This document shows positions 23,210-33,349 of a stretch of 64,000 nt of DNA, piece after piece. Location: the NCBI GenBank assembly GCA_000814665.1, contig JWIH01000025.1, positions 682,001 to 746,000 on the forward strand, read 5' to 3'. The stretch is from Pseudoalteromonas flavipulchra NCIMB 2033 = ATCC BAA-314 (GTDB taxonomy: Bacteria > Pseudomonadota > Gammaproteobacteria > Enterobacterales > Alteromonadaceae). The notes under the pieces are model-generated. The model did not search any database. It saw nothing but the letters and a program-made list of their open reading frames with translations, and was not told the DNA's origin. Each line of letters opens with the position of its first letter. The first letter of the stretch is position 1. A program made the position numbers and the translations under genes.

Positions 23210-23941
23210 TTAAGCACAAGGTTGTGAGACATCCGGATCAATATCTTGCCAAATATCTTTAACTAGCTTTTGTGCTGGAACAAATTGGGTTTTGTAACGC
23301 ATTTTCTTGCAGTCGTCGATTTGATAACCCAAGTACAAGTACGGTTTATTCTGTTTCGCTGCCTGTTCGAGCTGAGCCATGATCATGATAGTGCCGATAC
23401 TTAGTGATTCATACTTAGGATCGAAAAAGGTATAAATAGCAGACAATGAATAAGGCATTGAATCAGTGACAGCTACTGCAATTAACTTATCTTTGTGCCA
23501 TAGCTCGATAAAGATAATGTTCATCCAACGACAAAATAAGAAGCTTTCGTACTGGAGACGGTTAGGTGGGTACATAGAGCCATCGCTGTGACGTAGACTG
23601 ATATATTTTTCGTATAGCGGATAGTATTCAGGACGCTCCTGGTGGCTAATAATTAGCTGATAATCTTGCTTTAATTTATTGCGTTTGCGTTTTTGAGATT
23701 TACTCGGTTTAAATTCTTGAGTTAATACTCTTACTGATTGACAAGCTGAGCATGCGGGACAGTGTGGACGATAAATCTGGTCTCCACTGCGGCGAAACCC
23801 TAATGCTAACAATTGTTCAAATCTATCTGGGCTGTAACAATTTGGGTCTAGAATAACCAGTAACTGTTCCTTCTGCTCAGGTAAATAACTACAACTAAAT
23901 TGTTGGCTCAGTCCGATTTTAGAAGGAAAGTGTTCATTCAT
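23210..23941 (-). CDS. bpt: Aspartate/glutamate leucyltransferase (Bpt)
   Basis: 243 residues. The enzyme transfers Leu from Leu-tRNA to proteins with N-terminal Asp or Glu, making an N-degron. Family marks are the N-terminal cysteine cluster with HCPACSACQSVRVL, the LRHSDGSMYP region and YLYLGYQIDDCKKMRYK near the C-terminus. It overlaps aat by 8 bases, so the two aminoacyl-transferases are translated as a pair. With clpS and clpA close by, the locus encodes tagging, recognition and unfolding steps of the bacterial N-end rule. Confidence 0.96.
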   Translation of the reverse strand: MNEHFPSKIGLSQQFSCSYLPEQKEQLLVILDPNCYSPDRFEQLLALGFRRSGDQIYRPHCPACSACQSVRVLTQEFKPSKSQKRKRNKLKQDYQLIISHQERPEYYPLYEKYISLRHSDGSMYPPNRLQYESFLFCRWMNIIFIELWHKDKLIAVAVTDSMPYSLSAIYTFFDPKYESLSIGTIMIMAQLEQAAKQNKPYLYLGYQIDDCKKMRYKTQFVPAQKLVKDIWQDIDPDVSQPCA

Positions 23942-24650
23942 AGATAGCTTTCAACTCCTGAGGCTGCCACATTGATGATGGGATCTCAAATCGATCCGCC
24001 AATTTAAGTCTAGTCAAAAACTTGCTCCTTGGTACAACTTTTAATCCCAAACTTGTTAAATAAGGATTTTCGAGTTGGCAATCAATAAAATGTGCCTGAT
24101 GGGCTTTGAGCCAATTTACCAGTGCCCACATCGCCATTTTGGACGTATTAGGTAAGGTGTGGAACATAGATTCACCACAAAATACACCAGACTGCATGAT
24201 GCCATAGAGCCCGCCAACTAGGTTACCTTGATCCCATATCTCCACACTATGTGCTAACCCCTGAATGTGCGCTTGCTGATACGCAGCCAACATCGCATTT
24301 GTGATCCAAGTTCCTTCAGCGGCCATTCGTTGATTTCTACAAGCTTCAATCACTTGTGAAAAGGCGGTATTGATAGTGACGGTTGGGTTGAGTTTACGTT
24401 GCGCTTTTCTTAGTGTTTTACCACAGTGAAAATCTTGAAGCTCCAAAATGCCGCGCTCGCTTGGGCTCCACCACATAATTGGCTCACCTTCATTAAACCA
24501 AGGAAAGATCCCATTGGCATAAGCGTTTTTCAGGCGTTTTACTTGTAAACAACCACCAATAGCAAGCAGTCCATCTGGTTCAGACAAGGCATAGTGATTT
24601 GGCGGAAAACGAAAGTCATCGCGGGCGAGGTGGAACAGTTGTTGGATCAT
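23934..24650 (-). CDS. aat: Leucyl/phenylalanyl-tRNA--protein transferase
   Basis: 238 residues (E. coli 234). It adds Leu or Phe to the N-terminus of proteins that begin with Lys or Arg, making ClpS substrates. Motifs are FPPNHYALSEPDGLLAIGG, GIFPWFNEGEPIMWWSPSERG, GTWITNAMLAAYQQAH and GGLYGIMQSGVFCGESMFH, all highly conserved in the family. It precedes and overlaps bpt. Confidence 0.97.
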   Translation of the reverse strand: MIQQLFHLARDDFRFPPNHYALSEPDGLLAIGGCLQVKRLKNAYANGIFPWFNEGEPIMWWSPSERGILELQDFHCGKTLRKAQRKLNPTVTINTAFSQVIEACRNQRMAAEGTWITNAMLAAYQQAHIQGLAHSVEIWDQGNLVGGLYGIMQSGVFCGESMFHTLPNTSKMAMWALVNWLKAHQAHFIDCQLENPYLTSLGLKVVPRSKFLTRLKLADRFEIPSSMWQPQELKAIYE

Positions 24651-24710
24651 TGAACAAACTACAAGATTGTTATTTATTTCAATATAGCAAATTAAGGCAA
24701 GGAGGGAAGA

Positions 24711-24730
24711 GGGTCAGTCAAGACCGACCC
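24711..24730 (-). terminator. Hairpin after trxB
   Basis: On the minus strand, GGGTCGGTC-tt-GACTGACCC forms a 9-bp stem with one G-T pair, 9 bases past the trxB stop. A pyrimidine-rich run follows (CTCTTCCCTCC), so it is a plausible though weak intrinsic terminator before the aat gene. Confidence 0.6.
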
Positions 24731-24739
24731 ATTTATCTA

Positions 24740-25702
<963 letters not shown>

Positions 25703-25940
25703 CTAACTAAATTCTAAAAAATGCTATTAAGCAAAAGTTTGTTCGATTCTATGTAATTCAATAGGGAAGTAAATAAAAAACCGTAATCCGATTTGGTATA
25801 AATTGGCAAGTTGTCAAAAAATTTGTACTGTTTTGTTTTAAATCGACTACAGATTGAGCAATCTTGTTCTGGACTAGCAAAAAACAGCAGTATTTCATGA
25901 CCTCAGGTTTTTTTTTTGATATGTTTTAGAGAATTTTGTT

Positions 25941-27305
25941 TTGCTATCAAGAGTTGATAGCCTAATTGAAAAGGTACATATGGCATTTTGGCAGAATACC
26001 CCAGGCTTTGGGTTAGGTGCACAAGATTGTGAGGTGTTAACTGATGCTAAGCAATATCATCAGACGCTTTTACAACTGATCTCACAGGCAAAAACGCGTA
26101 TTTATATCACCGCACTTTATCTTCAAGATGATGAGGCGGGTCGCGAGATATTGCACGCATTGCACGAGGCTGCACAGCAAAATCCAGACTTAACGGTAAA
26201 AGTGTTGGTTGATTTTCACCGTGCGCAACGCGGCCTCATTGGTGCTGAAAAGTCAGAAGGCAACGCCAAGCTATATTGTGATTTAAAAGAGCAGCTGGGC
26301 ACTCAAGTTAAAGTGTATGGTGTGCCGGTAAAAGCAAAAGAGCTTTTTGGCGTGTTGCATTTAAAAGGCTTTGTTATTGACGACATCCTGCTTTATAGCG
26401 GCGCTAGTTTAAATAATGTCTACTTGCATCAAGATGAAAAATACCGCCTAGACCGCTATTTTGTGATTAAACAAGCACAGCTCGCGGATAGCTTTTGCCA
26501 CTTTACCGATCAAGTGCTGATAGCGTCTGACGCAGTACCTAGACTCGACATCCGCCCATTACCTACTTTATTCGACATTCGTACTGAGCAAAAACAGCTG
26601 ATGAAACAGTTGAAAAAGGCCAGCTATGATATTTCAAAGGCGAACAGTCGAGAAGGTCTAACGGTTCGTCCATTTTTAGGTTTTGGTCGTAGAACTAATA
26701 AGCTAAACCGTCTTATTAAGGCGCTTTTCGATACCACAGAACAAGAGTTAGTACTTTACACTCCTTACTTCAATTTTCCGGCTCCTCTACTGCGCTCGCT
26801 ACGTCGTTTACTGAAAACAGGTAAAAAGGTGACAATAGTGGTGGGGGATAAAACGGCAAATGATTTCTATATCAGTCCAGAGCAGCCATTTAGCCGAATT
26901 GGTGCGCTTCCTTATTTGTACGAAACCATTTTGTATAAATTTATCAAGTCGCAACGCCGCTTCATAACTGCCGGATTGCTGGATGTGTATCTGTGGCAAG
27001 ATGGCAATAACTCGTTTCACTTGAAGGGAGTGAGCAAAGATGGCGATACGCATTTAATGAGTGGTCATAACCTCAACCCAAGGGCGTGGGGGTTAGATAT
27101 TGAAAATGGCATTCTAATAGAAGATCCCGACAAAGTATTGTTGCCTCAAATTGAGTTAGAAAAGCAAGAGATCTTAAAACATTGCCGTCGCATCGAAAGC
27201 CACGATGATCTCGAGACACTAGCGGATTATCCAGCACCGGTGAAAAAACTCCTTGGTCAGGCCAAGCGTGTGAAAGTCGACTTTATCATCAAGCGTTTTA
27301 TTTAA
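25941..27305 (+). CDS. pssA: CDP-diacylglycerol--serine O-phosphatidyltransferase
   Basis: 454 residues with a TTG start, which gives the family length (E. coli 451) and an MLS N-terminus. The first ATG is 13 codons later and would trim it. The enzyme makes phosphatidylserine from CDP-diacylglycerol and serine, the first step to phosphatidylethanolamine. It belongs to the phospholipase D superfamily: two HKD motifs are seen, HLKGFVIDD (first) and HLKGVSKDGD followed by SGHNLNPRAW (second). VLVDFHRAQRGLIGA and VVGDKTANDFYI are further signatures. An intrinsic terminator follows immediately. Confidence 0.93.
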   Translation: MLSRVDSLIEKVHMAFWQNTPGFGLGAQDCEVLTDAKQYHQTLLQLISQAKTRIYITALYLQDDEAGREILHALHEAAQQNPDLTVKVLVDFHRAQRGLIGAEKSEGNAKLYCDLKEQLGTQVKVYGVPVKAKELFGVLHLKGFVIDDILLYSGASLNNVYLHQDEKYRLDRYFVIKQAQLADSFCHFTDQVLIASDAVPRLDIRPLPTLFDIRTEQKQLMKQLKKASYDISKANSREGLTVRPFLGFGRRTNKLNRLIKALFDTTEQELVLYTPYFNFPAPLLRSLRRLLKTGKKVTIVVGDKTANDFYISPEQPFSRIGALPYLYETILYKFIKSQRRFITAGLLDVYLWQDGNNSFHLKGVSKDGDTHLMSGHNLNPRAWGLDIENGILIEDPDKVLLPQIELEKQEILKHCRRIESHDDLETLADYPAPVKKLLGQAKRVKVDFIIKRFI

Positions 27306-27315
27306 CGCAAGAACT

Positions 27316-27339
27316 GAAAGGGACGAGCGTCCCTTTTTT
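27316..27339 (+). terminator. Terminator after pssA
   Basis: AAAGGGAC-gagc-GTCCCTTT stem followed by TTTTT, starting 11 bases past the pssA stop. The flanking A run lets it also work for the opposing asnB transcript. Confidence 0.85.
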
Positions 27340-27345
27340 ACTTTC

Positions 27346-29016
27346 TTATTTTTGATTATACGCTTCGTTGTGTGAGCTCGCTGCGCGACCTGATGGATCG
27401 GCATTGCGCTGGAAAGACTCGTCCCAAGCAAGCGCTTCAGGCGTTGAACACGCCACAGACTTGCCGTGAGGAACACACTTAGCTGCCGCTTCTCCTGGGA
27501 AATGCGACTCAAAAATGGTGCGATAATAATAGGCTTCTTTGCTATCAGGTGTATTGATTGGATAGCGGTAGTGGGCGTTTTCAAGATCCGAGTCGCTCAC
27601 TTGCTGACTAACATACTCTTTTAGTGAATCGATCCAGCTATAGCCTACGCCATCAGAAAATTGCTCTTTTTGGCGCCACAATACGTCATCGGGTAAATAG
27701 CCATCAAACGCCTCACGGATAATGTGTTTTTCGATACGGCCATCTTTACACATTTTGTAGTCCGGGTTAGTACGCATGGCAATATCGACAAATTCTTTAT
27801 CTAAGAAAGGAACACGTGCTTCAACCCCCCAAGCTGCCATCGACTTATTTGCACGTAAGCAATCAAACATATGCAGTTTTGAGACCTTTCGGTTTAGCTC
27901 GTTGTGAAACTCCTCAGCATTTGGTGCTTTGTGGAAATACAAATAGCCGCCAAATAGTTCATCGGCCCCTTCACCCGATAACACCATTTTAATGCCCATA
28001 GCTTTGATGTAGCGTGCCATAAGGTACATAGGAGTAGAAGCGCGAATGGTTGTGACATCGTAGGTCTCTAGGTGATAGACCACTTCTTTAAGGGCATCAA
28101 TCCCTTGTTGCACGGTAAAGTGAATGGGATGATGAACTGTGCCGATTTTATCCGCTACTTTTTGTGCTGCAGCGAGATCGGGTGAACCTTCCAAGCCAAT
28201 GGAAAATGAGTGAAGTTTTGGCCACCAAGCATCGGAAGCATCATCATCTTCGATACGCTTTGCAGCAAACTTTTGTGTGATAGCGGAAATTACAGAAGAA
28301 TCTAAACCACCAGACAGCAACACGCCATACGGCACATCGCACATCAATTGGCGTTTTACTGCGGCTTCTAGCCCATTTTTAACCGCTTCGGGGCTGGCCT
28401 CATTGTTTTTTACTGCACTAAATGCTTGCCAGTCGCGTTGGTAATACTCTCTTGGACCCCCTTCTTTTGAATACCAATAATGGCCAGGAGGAAACTCTTC
28501 AATTTGTGTACAAATAGGTGTGAGCGCCTTCATTTCGCTGGCGACATAGAGGTTACCGCTTTGATCACGGCCTGTGTAAAGTGGAATGATACCGATATGA
28601 TCACGACCAATTAAAAAGGCATCTTCCGTTTCATCGTACAAACAAAATGCAAAAATTCCATTGAGATCATCTAAAAACTCAGGGCCTTTTTGCTTGTATA
28701 GCGCCAAGATCACTTCACAGTCAGACTCTGTTTGAAATTCAAATGGAACGGTCAGTGCTTTTGCAAGCTCTTTATGATTATAAATTTCACCATTTACCGC
28801 CAAAATATGTGTTTTTTCAGGGTTAAATAATGGTTGTGCGCCGCTGGAAACGCCGACAATTGCCAAACGTTCATGAACTAGAATGGCTTTTTCACTTGAA
28901 TATACCCCTGACCAGTCGGGGCCACGGTGTCTTAATTTTTTTGACATTTCGATCGCTTGCTCGCGAAGTGCAAGGGGATCGGTCTTGATGTCAAGTACGC
29001 CGAAAATTGAACACAT
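27346..29016 (-). CDS. asnB: Asparagine synthetase B (glutamine-hydrolysing)
   Basis: 556 residues (E. coli 554). The N-terminal glutaminase domain begins MCSIFGVLD, with Cys2 as nucleophile after Met removal; RHRGPDWSG and NGEIYNH are its signatures. The C-terminal synthetase domain has the ATP PP-loop LLSGGLDSSVISA (about 230) and LSGEGADELFGGY. It converts aspartate, glutamine and ATP to asparagine. It meets pssA tail to tail with a shared terminator and is transcribed alone. Confidence 0.97.
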   Translation of the reverse strand: MCSIFGVLDIKTDPLALREQAIEMSKKLRHRGPDWSGVYSSEKAILVHERLAIVGVSSGAQPLFNPEKTHILAVNGEIYNHKELAKALTVPFEFQTESDCEVILALYKQKGPEFLDDLNGIFAFCLYDETEDAFLIGRDHIGIIPLYTGRDQSGNLYVASEMKALTPICTQIEEFPPGHYWYSKEGGPREYYQRDWQAFSAVKNNEASPEAVKNGLEAAVKRQLMCDVPYGVLLSGGLDSSVISAITQKFAAKRIEDDDASDAWWPKLHSFSIGLEGSPDLAAAQKVADKIGTVHHPIHFTVQQGIDALKEVVYHLETYDVTTIRASTPMYLMARYIKAMGIKMVLSGEGADELFGGYLYFHKAPNAEEFHNELNRKVSKLHMFDCLRANKSMAAWGVEARVPFLDKEFVDIAMRTNPDYKMCKDGRIEKHIIREAFDGYLPDDVLWRQKEQFSDGVGYSWIDSLKEYVSQQVSDSDLENAHYRYPINTPDSKEAYYYRTIFESHFPGEAAAKCVPHGKSVACSTPEALAWDESFQRNADPSGRAASSHNEAYNQK

Positions 29017-29166
29017 ATTTCCTCATTCCTATTGATGTGTTGATAATATCAACAAATTATTATTGCTCATGGAAGCATAGCTACCATGAGATAGTTTAAG
29101 TTCTACCAAAAATAATTTGATAAGTCACACAATGAAATAGAGAAAATGTGAATTTTTTGTGATGTG

Positions 29167-29190
29167 CAATGGTGCAATTCTGCACCATTG
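29167..29190. other. Perfect 10-bp hairpin between pcp and asnB
   Basis: CAATGGTGCA-attc-TGCACCATTG, a perfect stem of 10 bp lying 15 bases past the pcp stop and upstream of nothing else. It probably ends or protects the pyroglutamate operon transcript. No T run follows on the minus strand, so an intrinsic terminator is not certain. Confidence 0.6.
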
Positions 29191-29204
29191 TAGGGCATTG
29201 CTTA

Positions 29205-29867
29205 TTAGTGTGTCGTTCCTGCGACAAGCTTAATATCTTGCTTTTGTGTAATGGCACTGGTTAATAGGATTTTTATTCCTTTAACTAGGGTGTCAATGTC
29301 CATACTGGGTGCACCAGAGTGGTGCGTCGCTTGGGAGGGCAAGTATGGGATATGTACAAATCCACCACGGCACGCTAAGTCATGTGTACTAAGATAGTGC
29401 AGTAATCCATACATCACATGGTTGCACACGTAAGTGCCCGCAGTATTAGAAATACTTGCAGGAACTCCCGCTTGAAGCGCACTATTTAGCATACTTTTTA
29501 TTGGTAAAGAGGCAAAGTAAGCATCGGGTCCGTGTGTAACGACTGGTGTATCTATCGGCTGGTTTCCTGTGTTGTCGGCTATTCTGGCATCGTTAACGTT
29601 AATCGCGATACGTTCGATGGAGATATCACAGCGTCCACCAGCCTGGCCTAAACAGATCACGATGCTTGGGTGATACTTATCTATCGCTTGTGTTAAAGAC
29701 TCAATACTTTTGTCAAATTCACAAGGTAACTCTTTTGTGTGGATCAGGTGACCTTCAATGGTCTCACCTTCTAATAGCTGAGCTAATTGCCATGAAGGGT
29801 TGATGGACTCACCACCAAATGGGGTGAACCCAGTCACGAGGACACAAGGTTTACTGTAACTGGACAT
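29205..29867 (-). CDS. pcp: Pyroglutamyl-peptidase I
   Basis: 220 residues. It is a cytosolic Cys peptidase (family C15) that removes N-terminal 5-oxoproline from peptides. The start VLVTGFTPFGGESINPSW is the family signature. GRCDISIERIAINVNDARI carries the catalytic Glu, NTAGTYVCNHVMYGLLHY carries the catalytic Cys, and GGFVHIPYLP carries the His. It is the last gene of the pxpB-pxpC-DUF969-DUF979-pcp operon, starting on the last base of DUF979. It would release 5-oxoproline that the Pxp enzymes could open to glutamate. Confidence 0.96.
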   Translation of the reverse strand: MSSYSKPCVLVTGFTPFGGESINPSWQLAQLLEGETIEGHLIHTKELPCEFDKSIESLTQAIDKYHPSIVICLGQAGGRCDISIERIAINVNDARIADNTGNQPIDTPVVTHGPDAYFASLPIKSMLNSALQAGVPASISNTAGTYVCNHVMYGLLHYLSTHDLACRGGFVHIPYLPSQATHHSGAPSMDIDTLVKGIKILLTSAITQKQDIKLVAGTTH

Positions 29868-30877
29868 TAAAAAACGACTCCGTACATAAGAAAAATATTA
29901 ATCACCAATAACGTTATAGCGGTTGGTATTTGCACTTTAATGACTTGGTACTTATCTTTTAAATCTAACAGTGCCGCCGGCACTATGTTGAAGTTAGCAG
30001 CCATCGGCGTCATCAGTGTTCCACAATAACCCGAATACATGCCAATTGCGACGAGCGGTGCAGGATCAGCGCCATGCCCCTGGATCAAAAATGGCAGCGC
30101 AATACCCGCCGTCATTACCGGAAATGCGGCAAAAGCATTGCCCATAATCATGGTAAAGAGTGCCATGCCCACACAGTACAGTACAACGAGCATAAAACGG
30201 TTATCTGGCGAAATAAATAATGTCACTAAGTCTTGAATTGCGGTGCCTGTGTTGGCGACGATAAATACGCCGCCAAGCATTGCAAGCATCTGTGGCAATA
30301 TTGCTGCCCAGCCTATTGAGTCGACCAAGCGACGAGACTCAGAAAGTGCTTGTAGTGGACTGCCTTTGGTTATTTTCCAGCTCACCAGTAATGCGATGGT
30401 GCAAGCGAGTGTCAGTGCTGAAAGCGTCACGTGATCCTGATCGAATAGATAAAAGTCGCCGAGCTGGATCTCACTTAAGATGATAGTACAGATCACGGTA
30501 ACTATTGGAATAAGTACAGCAGGAACAAACAATTTATTACCAAACCGATTTGCGTCTTCTGTTTTGGCTCGTTCGCACGGCATGTCGTAATTTCCCATGG
30601 AAACCATATTCATACCTGCAAGCAGTGCGATGATCACCACGTTGATGCCAATCCATAAATATGTATTTCGCTCACCAATCAATGCGATAGAAGCATCGCC
30701 AAAGATAAAAACAGAGCCAAATAAAAACCAAAATAGTGCCGTAGTGAGACGCTTAGGATGGGCCTTATCTTGTAGCGTTTTTACCACCAGAAACATCACG
30801 ATAAAACCAATCAATAAATAGATGTTGTCAATTGAAAGTAGGCTAGATTGCGCGTCAGAAGTGTTCATTAAGCTCAT
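29867..30877 (-). CDS. DUF979 family membrane protein
   Basis: 336 residues with about 9-10 hydrophobic helices. Motifs include MGNAFAAFPVMTAGIALPFLI and MYSGYCGTLMTPMAANFNIVPAALL, the DUF979 signature. DUF979 and DUF969 are always neighbours and together resemble two halves of an ion-coupled transporter; neither has a proven substrate that I know of. Here they lie between 5-oxoprolinase genes and pyroglutamyl peptidase, so uptake of 5-oxoproline or a pyroglutamyl peptide is the natural guess. The start ATG overlaps the DUF969 stop (ATGA, 30874-30877). Confidence 0.88.
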   Translation of the reverse strand: MSLMNTSDAQSSLLSIDNIYLLIGFIVMFLVVKTLQDKAHPKRLTTALFWFLFGSVFIFGDASIALIGERNTYLWIGINVVIIALLAGMNMVSMGNYDMPCERAKTEDANRFGNKLFVPAVLIPIVTVICTIILSEIQLGDFYLFDQDHVTLSALTLACTIALLVSWKITKGSPLQALSESRRLVDSIGWAAILPQMLAMLGGVFIVANTGTAIQDLVTLFISPDNRFMLVVLYCVGMALFTMIMGNAFAAFPVMTAGIALPFLIQGHGADPAPLVAIGMYSGYCGTLMTPMAANFNIVPAALLDLKDKYQVIKVQIPTAITLLVINIFLMYGVVF

Positions 30878-31632
30878 AATGACTCCTCCTTAAGCGCTGA
30901 ATTTGTGTTGCTAGGTGTTTGCTCTTCTTCGCTTTGTTGCTGCTGACAGCGCGCAATTTCTGCCCGGATTCTTGCTTCAAATCGCGCTAAACGGAAGAGG
31001 TGAACAATGAGCGCGGCAATTGCAGTTGGTATTGCCCAAAGTCCGATATGTAGCGGTTCAATCCCGGCAATGCCGTTTTCTTTTAGAAATGCATCCATCA
31101 GTAGTACAGCACCAAAGGCGATAAAAATATCCTCGCCAAAGAACACGGCGATGTTATCGCAGGCCGCAGCATGTGCGCCTATCATGTCTTTTACATCTTG
31201 TGGCAGGTCGCCGTATTGGTTTGCCGCAGCGCCTATCGCCATCGGAGCGAGCAGTGGTCTAACGGTTTGCGCTTGGCCCGCTAAATTGATTAACCCCAGC
31301 GCAGCGGAGCACTCACGGACCACAAAATACATACTTAAAATTCGAGAAGTGGTCGCCCCTTTTATGCCCGCAACCCAAGCTTTAGCGCGTTGCTGTAAAC
31401 CGTAACGCTCTAAAATTGCAATCACGGGTAAGATAAGTAAAAAGCTCGCAAGCTGGCGAGAGTTCATAAACTTTTCGCCAAAGGTGGCAATTAAGTCGAC
31501 AAAGTCTATTCCAACGGCAAAACCAGTAACTAGACCTGCCGAGGTGACAACCAATAAGGGATTAAACCTCAGAGCAAAGCCAATAACAATCACGGCAATG
31601 CCCGAAAGGGGAAGGAGATTTAGCTCAGTCAT
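30874..31632 (-). CDS. DUF969 family membrane protein
   Basis: 252 residues with about 5-6 membrane helices and a charged C-terminal tail rich in Gln and Glu. GIAVIVIGFALRFNPLLVV and YFVVRECSAALGLINLAGQAQTVRPL are DUF969 signatures. It overlaps pxpC upstream by 8 bases and DUF979 downstream by 4 bases, so it is coupled to both. It probably forms a heteromeric transporter with the DUF979 protein. The link to pyroglutamate is from gene context only. Confidence 0.88.
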   Translation of the reverse strand: MTELNLLPLSGIAVIVIGFALRFNPLLVVTSAGLVTGFAVGIDFVDLIATFGEKFMNSRQLASFLLILPVIAILERYGLQQRAKAWVAGIKGATTSRILSMYFVVRECSAALGLINLAGQAQTVRPLLAPMAIGAAANQYGDLPQDVKDMIGAHAAACDNIAVFFGEDIFIAFGAVLLMDAFLKENGIAGIEPLHIGLWAIPTAIAALIVHLFRLARFEARIRAEIARCQQQQSEEEQTPSNTNSALKEESL

Positions 31633-32563
31633 TTTGTTGTTCTTTATTTTTAAGCGCTAACCTTAGCTGATTGAGATGCGCTTGTACTCGGTGAGACTCC
31701 TTTGCTGCATCTATAAGGGATGTTGATTTTAAATGAATACAATCACCCGCGCCCAATTGGCTCAAGTGGCGCATATCGGCTTGAATGATGGTACCAATAA
31801 TTGGATAACCGCCTGTGGTTTGGCAGTCATTCAATAGGATAATGGGCTCGCCACTGGGGGGCAGCTGAATAACGCCTGGGTGGACGGCTTGGGTTGCAAT
31901 ATTATGTGTATGTATTAGGCTGCTATGGCCACTTAGGCGAATGCCCATACGATTACTGCTGGGGTTTACTTTCCAAATGGTGTCGTTTAATACACTCAGT
32001 GTCTGTTTGGAAATTAACTCGAGATGCGGGCCTGGGATAAAGTGAATGAGTTTTTCATAACCGGGCTGTAGACCACCAACGGCGCTTTTGGCAGTGCTTG
32101 GCGTGTAGCTTAGTTTGTCCCCTTGTTTAAGAGCTCGGCCGCTTACTCCTCCAAAGCCTGCCATGAGATCGGTTGAATAACTCCCAAGCAGCTTGTCTAT
32201 GTTGGTAAATCCACCTTCAACCACCAAATAAGCGCGTAAACCATCGCGATTTTGTTTAAATGTCAGCTTATCTCCAGCTTTAGCACTGTAGCGCCAGCAA
32301 GGGTATATCGCTTCATCGTTTAAAGCTGCATTGAGATCTGCCCCCGCGATAACAAAGTTAGTGGGGGCGTGGAAGTGAAACTCGCATAAGCCAATGGTCA
32401 CTTCAATAGCTGCACTATCGTCGTCATTTGACAAGAGTGTATTTGCAAGTTTAAGCGCAACAGGGTCGATGACACCTGCTTGACTTACTCCTAAGTGGCG
32501 AAGTCCTTGACGGCCAATGTCTTGAATAGTTGAAAGTGGCCCAGGTTTAATAACTTCTAGCAT
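31625..32563 (-). CDS. pxpC: 5-oxoprolinase subunit C
   Basis: 312 residues (E. coli PxpC/YbgK 310). With PxpA and PxpB it hydrolyses 5-oxoproline to glutamate using ATP. The N-terminus LEVIKPGPLSTIQDIGRQGLRHLGVSQAGVID is the diagnostic sequence of the allophanate hydrolase C-domain family. RMGIRLSG and QLPPSGEPIILLNDCQTTGGYP are further signatures. It overlaps pxpB by 7 bases. The third subunit, PxpA (LamB/YcsF), is not in this window. Confidence 0.95.
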   Translation of the reverse strand: MLEVIKPGPLSTIQDIGRQGLRHLGVSQAGVIDPVALKLANTLLSNDDDSAAIEVTIGLCEFHFHAPTNFVIAGADLNAALNDEAIYPCWRYSAKAGDKLTFKQNRDGLRAYLVVEGGFTNIDKLLGSYSTDLMAGFGGVSGRALKQGDKLSYTPSTAKSAVGGLQPGYEKLIHFIPGPHLELISKQTLSVLNDTIWKVNPSSNRMGIRLSGHSSLIHTHNIATQAVHPGVIQLPPSGEPIILLNDCQTTGGYPIIGTIIQADMRHLSQLGAGDCIHLKSTSLIDAAKESHRVQAHLNQLRLALKNKEQQND

Positions 32564-33207
32564 GATTTCTCCACAAAACGCACGATATCTCCTGGTTGTA
32601 GCAAGCTTGCTGACGCAGAATTTGGGTCAAATAGCGTAGTATTGGTTTGTCCAAGTAAATGCCAGCCACCGGGAGATTGGCTCGGGTAAATTGCACTGTA
32701 ACTGTCTGCGATGGCAATGCTGCCTTTGGGGACCTTGGTAATTGGTGTGGATTTTCGGGGTAATTGAAGTGCGGTTGGTAACCCTGATAAGTAAGCAAAA
32801 CCGGGTAAGAAGCCAATAAATTGTACTTGATAATCAACGCTTGAGTGCAGCTCGATAAGCTGTTTTGGTGTCAGTTGTAATTCGTGGGCTATACGTTCAA
32901 AATCCTGTCCGAATTCTTTGCCATAAAACACCTCAATATGATGGTGTGTTGGCTTTACCTCTGCTACTTCTAGGTCTTGCCAATGTGCTTGGATTTTGTG
33001 TTGCCACGCATCGGCTTTACGGGGGTCTTTTAGATAGGCAGTAACGGAAGACTTAGCAGGCACCACATCAATAAAGTCACCGCTATTATCAAGCCATTTC
33101 TTGAGGGCGAACAATTGTTGATTAATTGGACTTTTGCTATCAGGCAAACATGTTGCATTTACAACAATTGCTTGCTCACCTAATAGATAACAACTCACAT
33201 CGGACAT
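32557..33207 (-). CDS. pxpB: 5-oxoprolinase subunit B
   Basis: 216 residues from the ATG at 33207 (E. coli 218). A GTG at 33258 would add 17 residues unlike the family, so it is rejected. It belongs to the KipI/allophanate hydrolase subunit 1 family, seen in HHIEVFYGKEFGQDFERIA, FIGFLPGFAYLSGLP and VPKGSIAIADSYSAIYPSQSPGGWHLLGQT. It is the first gene of the five-gene leftward pyroglutamate operon, with the promoter presumably in 33208-33349. Confidence 0.94.
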   Translation of the reverse strand: MSDVSCYLLGEQAIVVNATCLPDSKSPINQQLFALKKWLDNSGDFIDVVPAKSSVTAYLKDPRKADAWQHKIQAHWQDLEVAEVKPTHHHIEVFYGKEFGQDFERIAHELQLTPKQLIELHSSVDYQVQFIGFLPGFAYLSGLPTALQLPRKSTPITKVPKGSIAIADSYSAIYPSQSPGGWHLLGQTNTTLFDPNSASASLLQPGDIVRFVEKSC

Positions 33208-33310
33208 AGGCAATAACAGTTGGTTGCTTTGGTAAACGTTATAATTCTTATAACACACCTCGCAATTGAAACGAAGTTATTGCTATCAGTTGCCGTTTTG
33301 TTGCAGTTAC

Positions 33311-33340
33311 AAAAAAGCCGTGCTTAAACACGGCTTAAAA
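33311..33340 (-). terminator. Terminator after leucyl aminopeptidase gene
   Basis: AAGCCGTG-cttaaa-CACGGCTT (33315-33336) followed on the minus strand by TTTTTTG. It is a clear intrinsic terminator that insulates the aminopeptidase gene from the pyroglutamate operon. Confidence 0.85.
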
Positions 33341-33349
33341 TCTGAGGAT

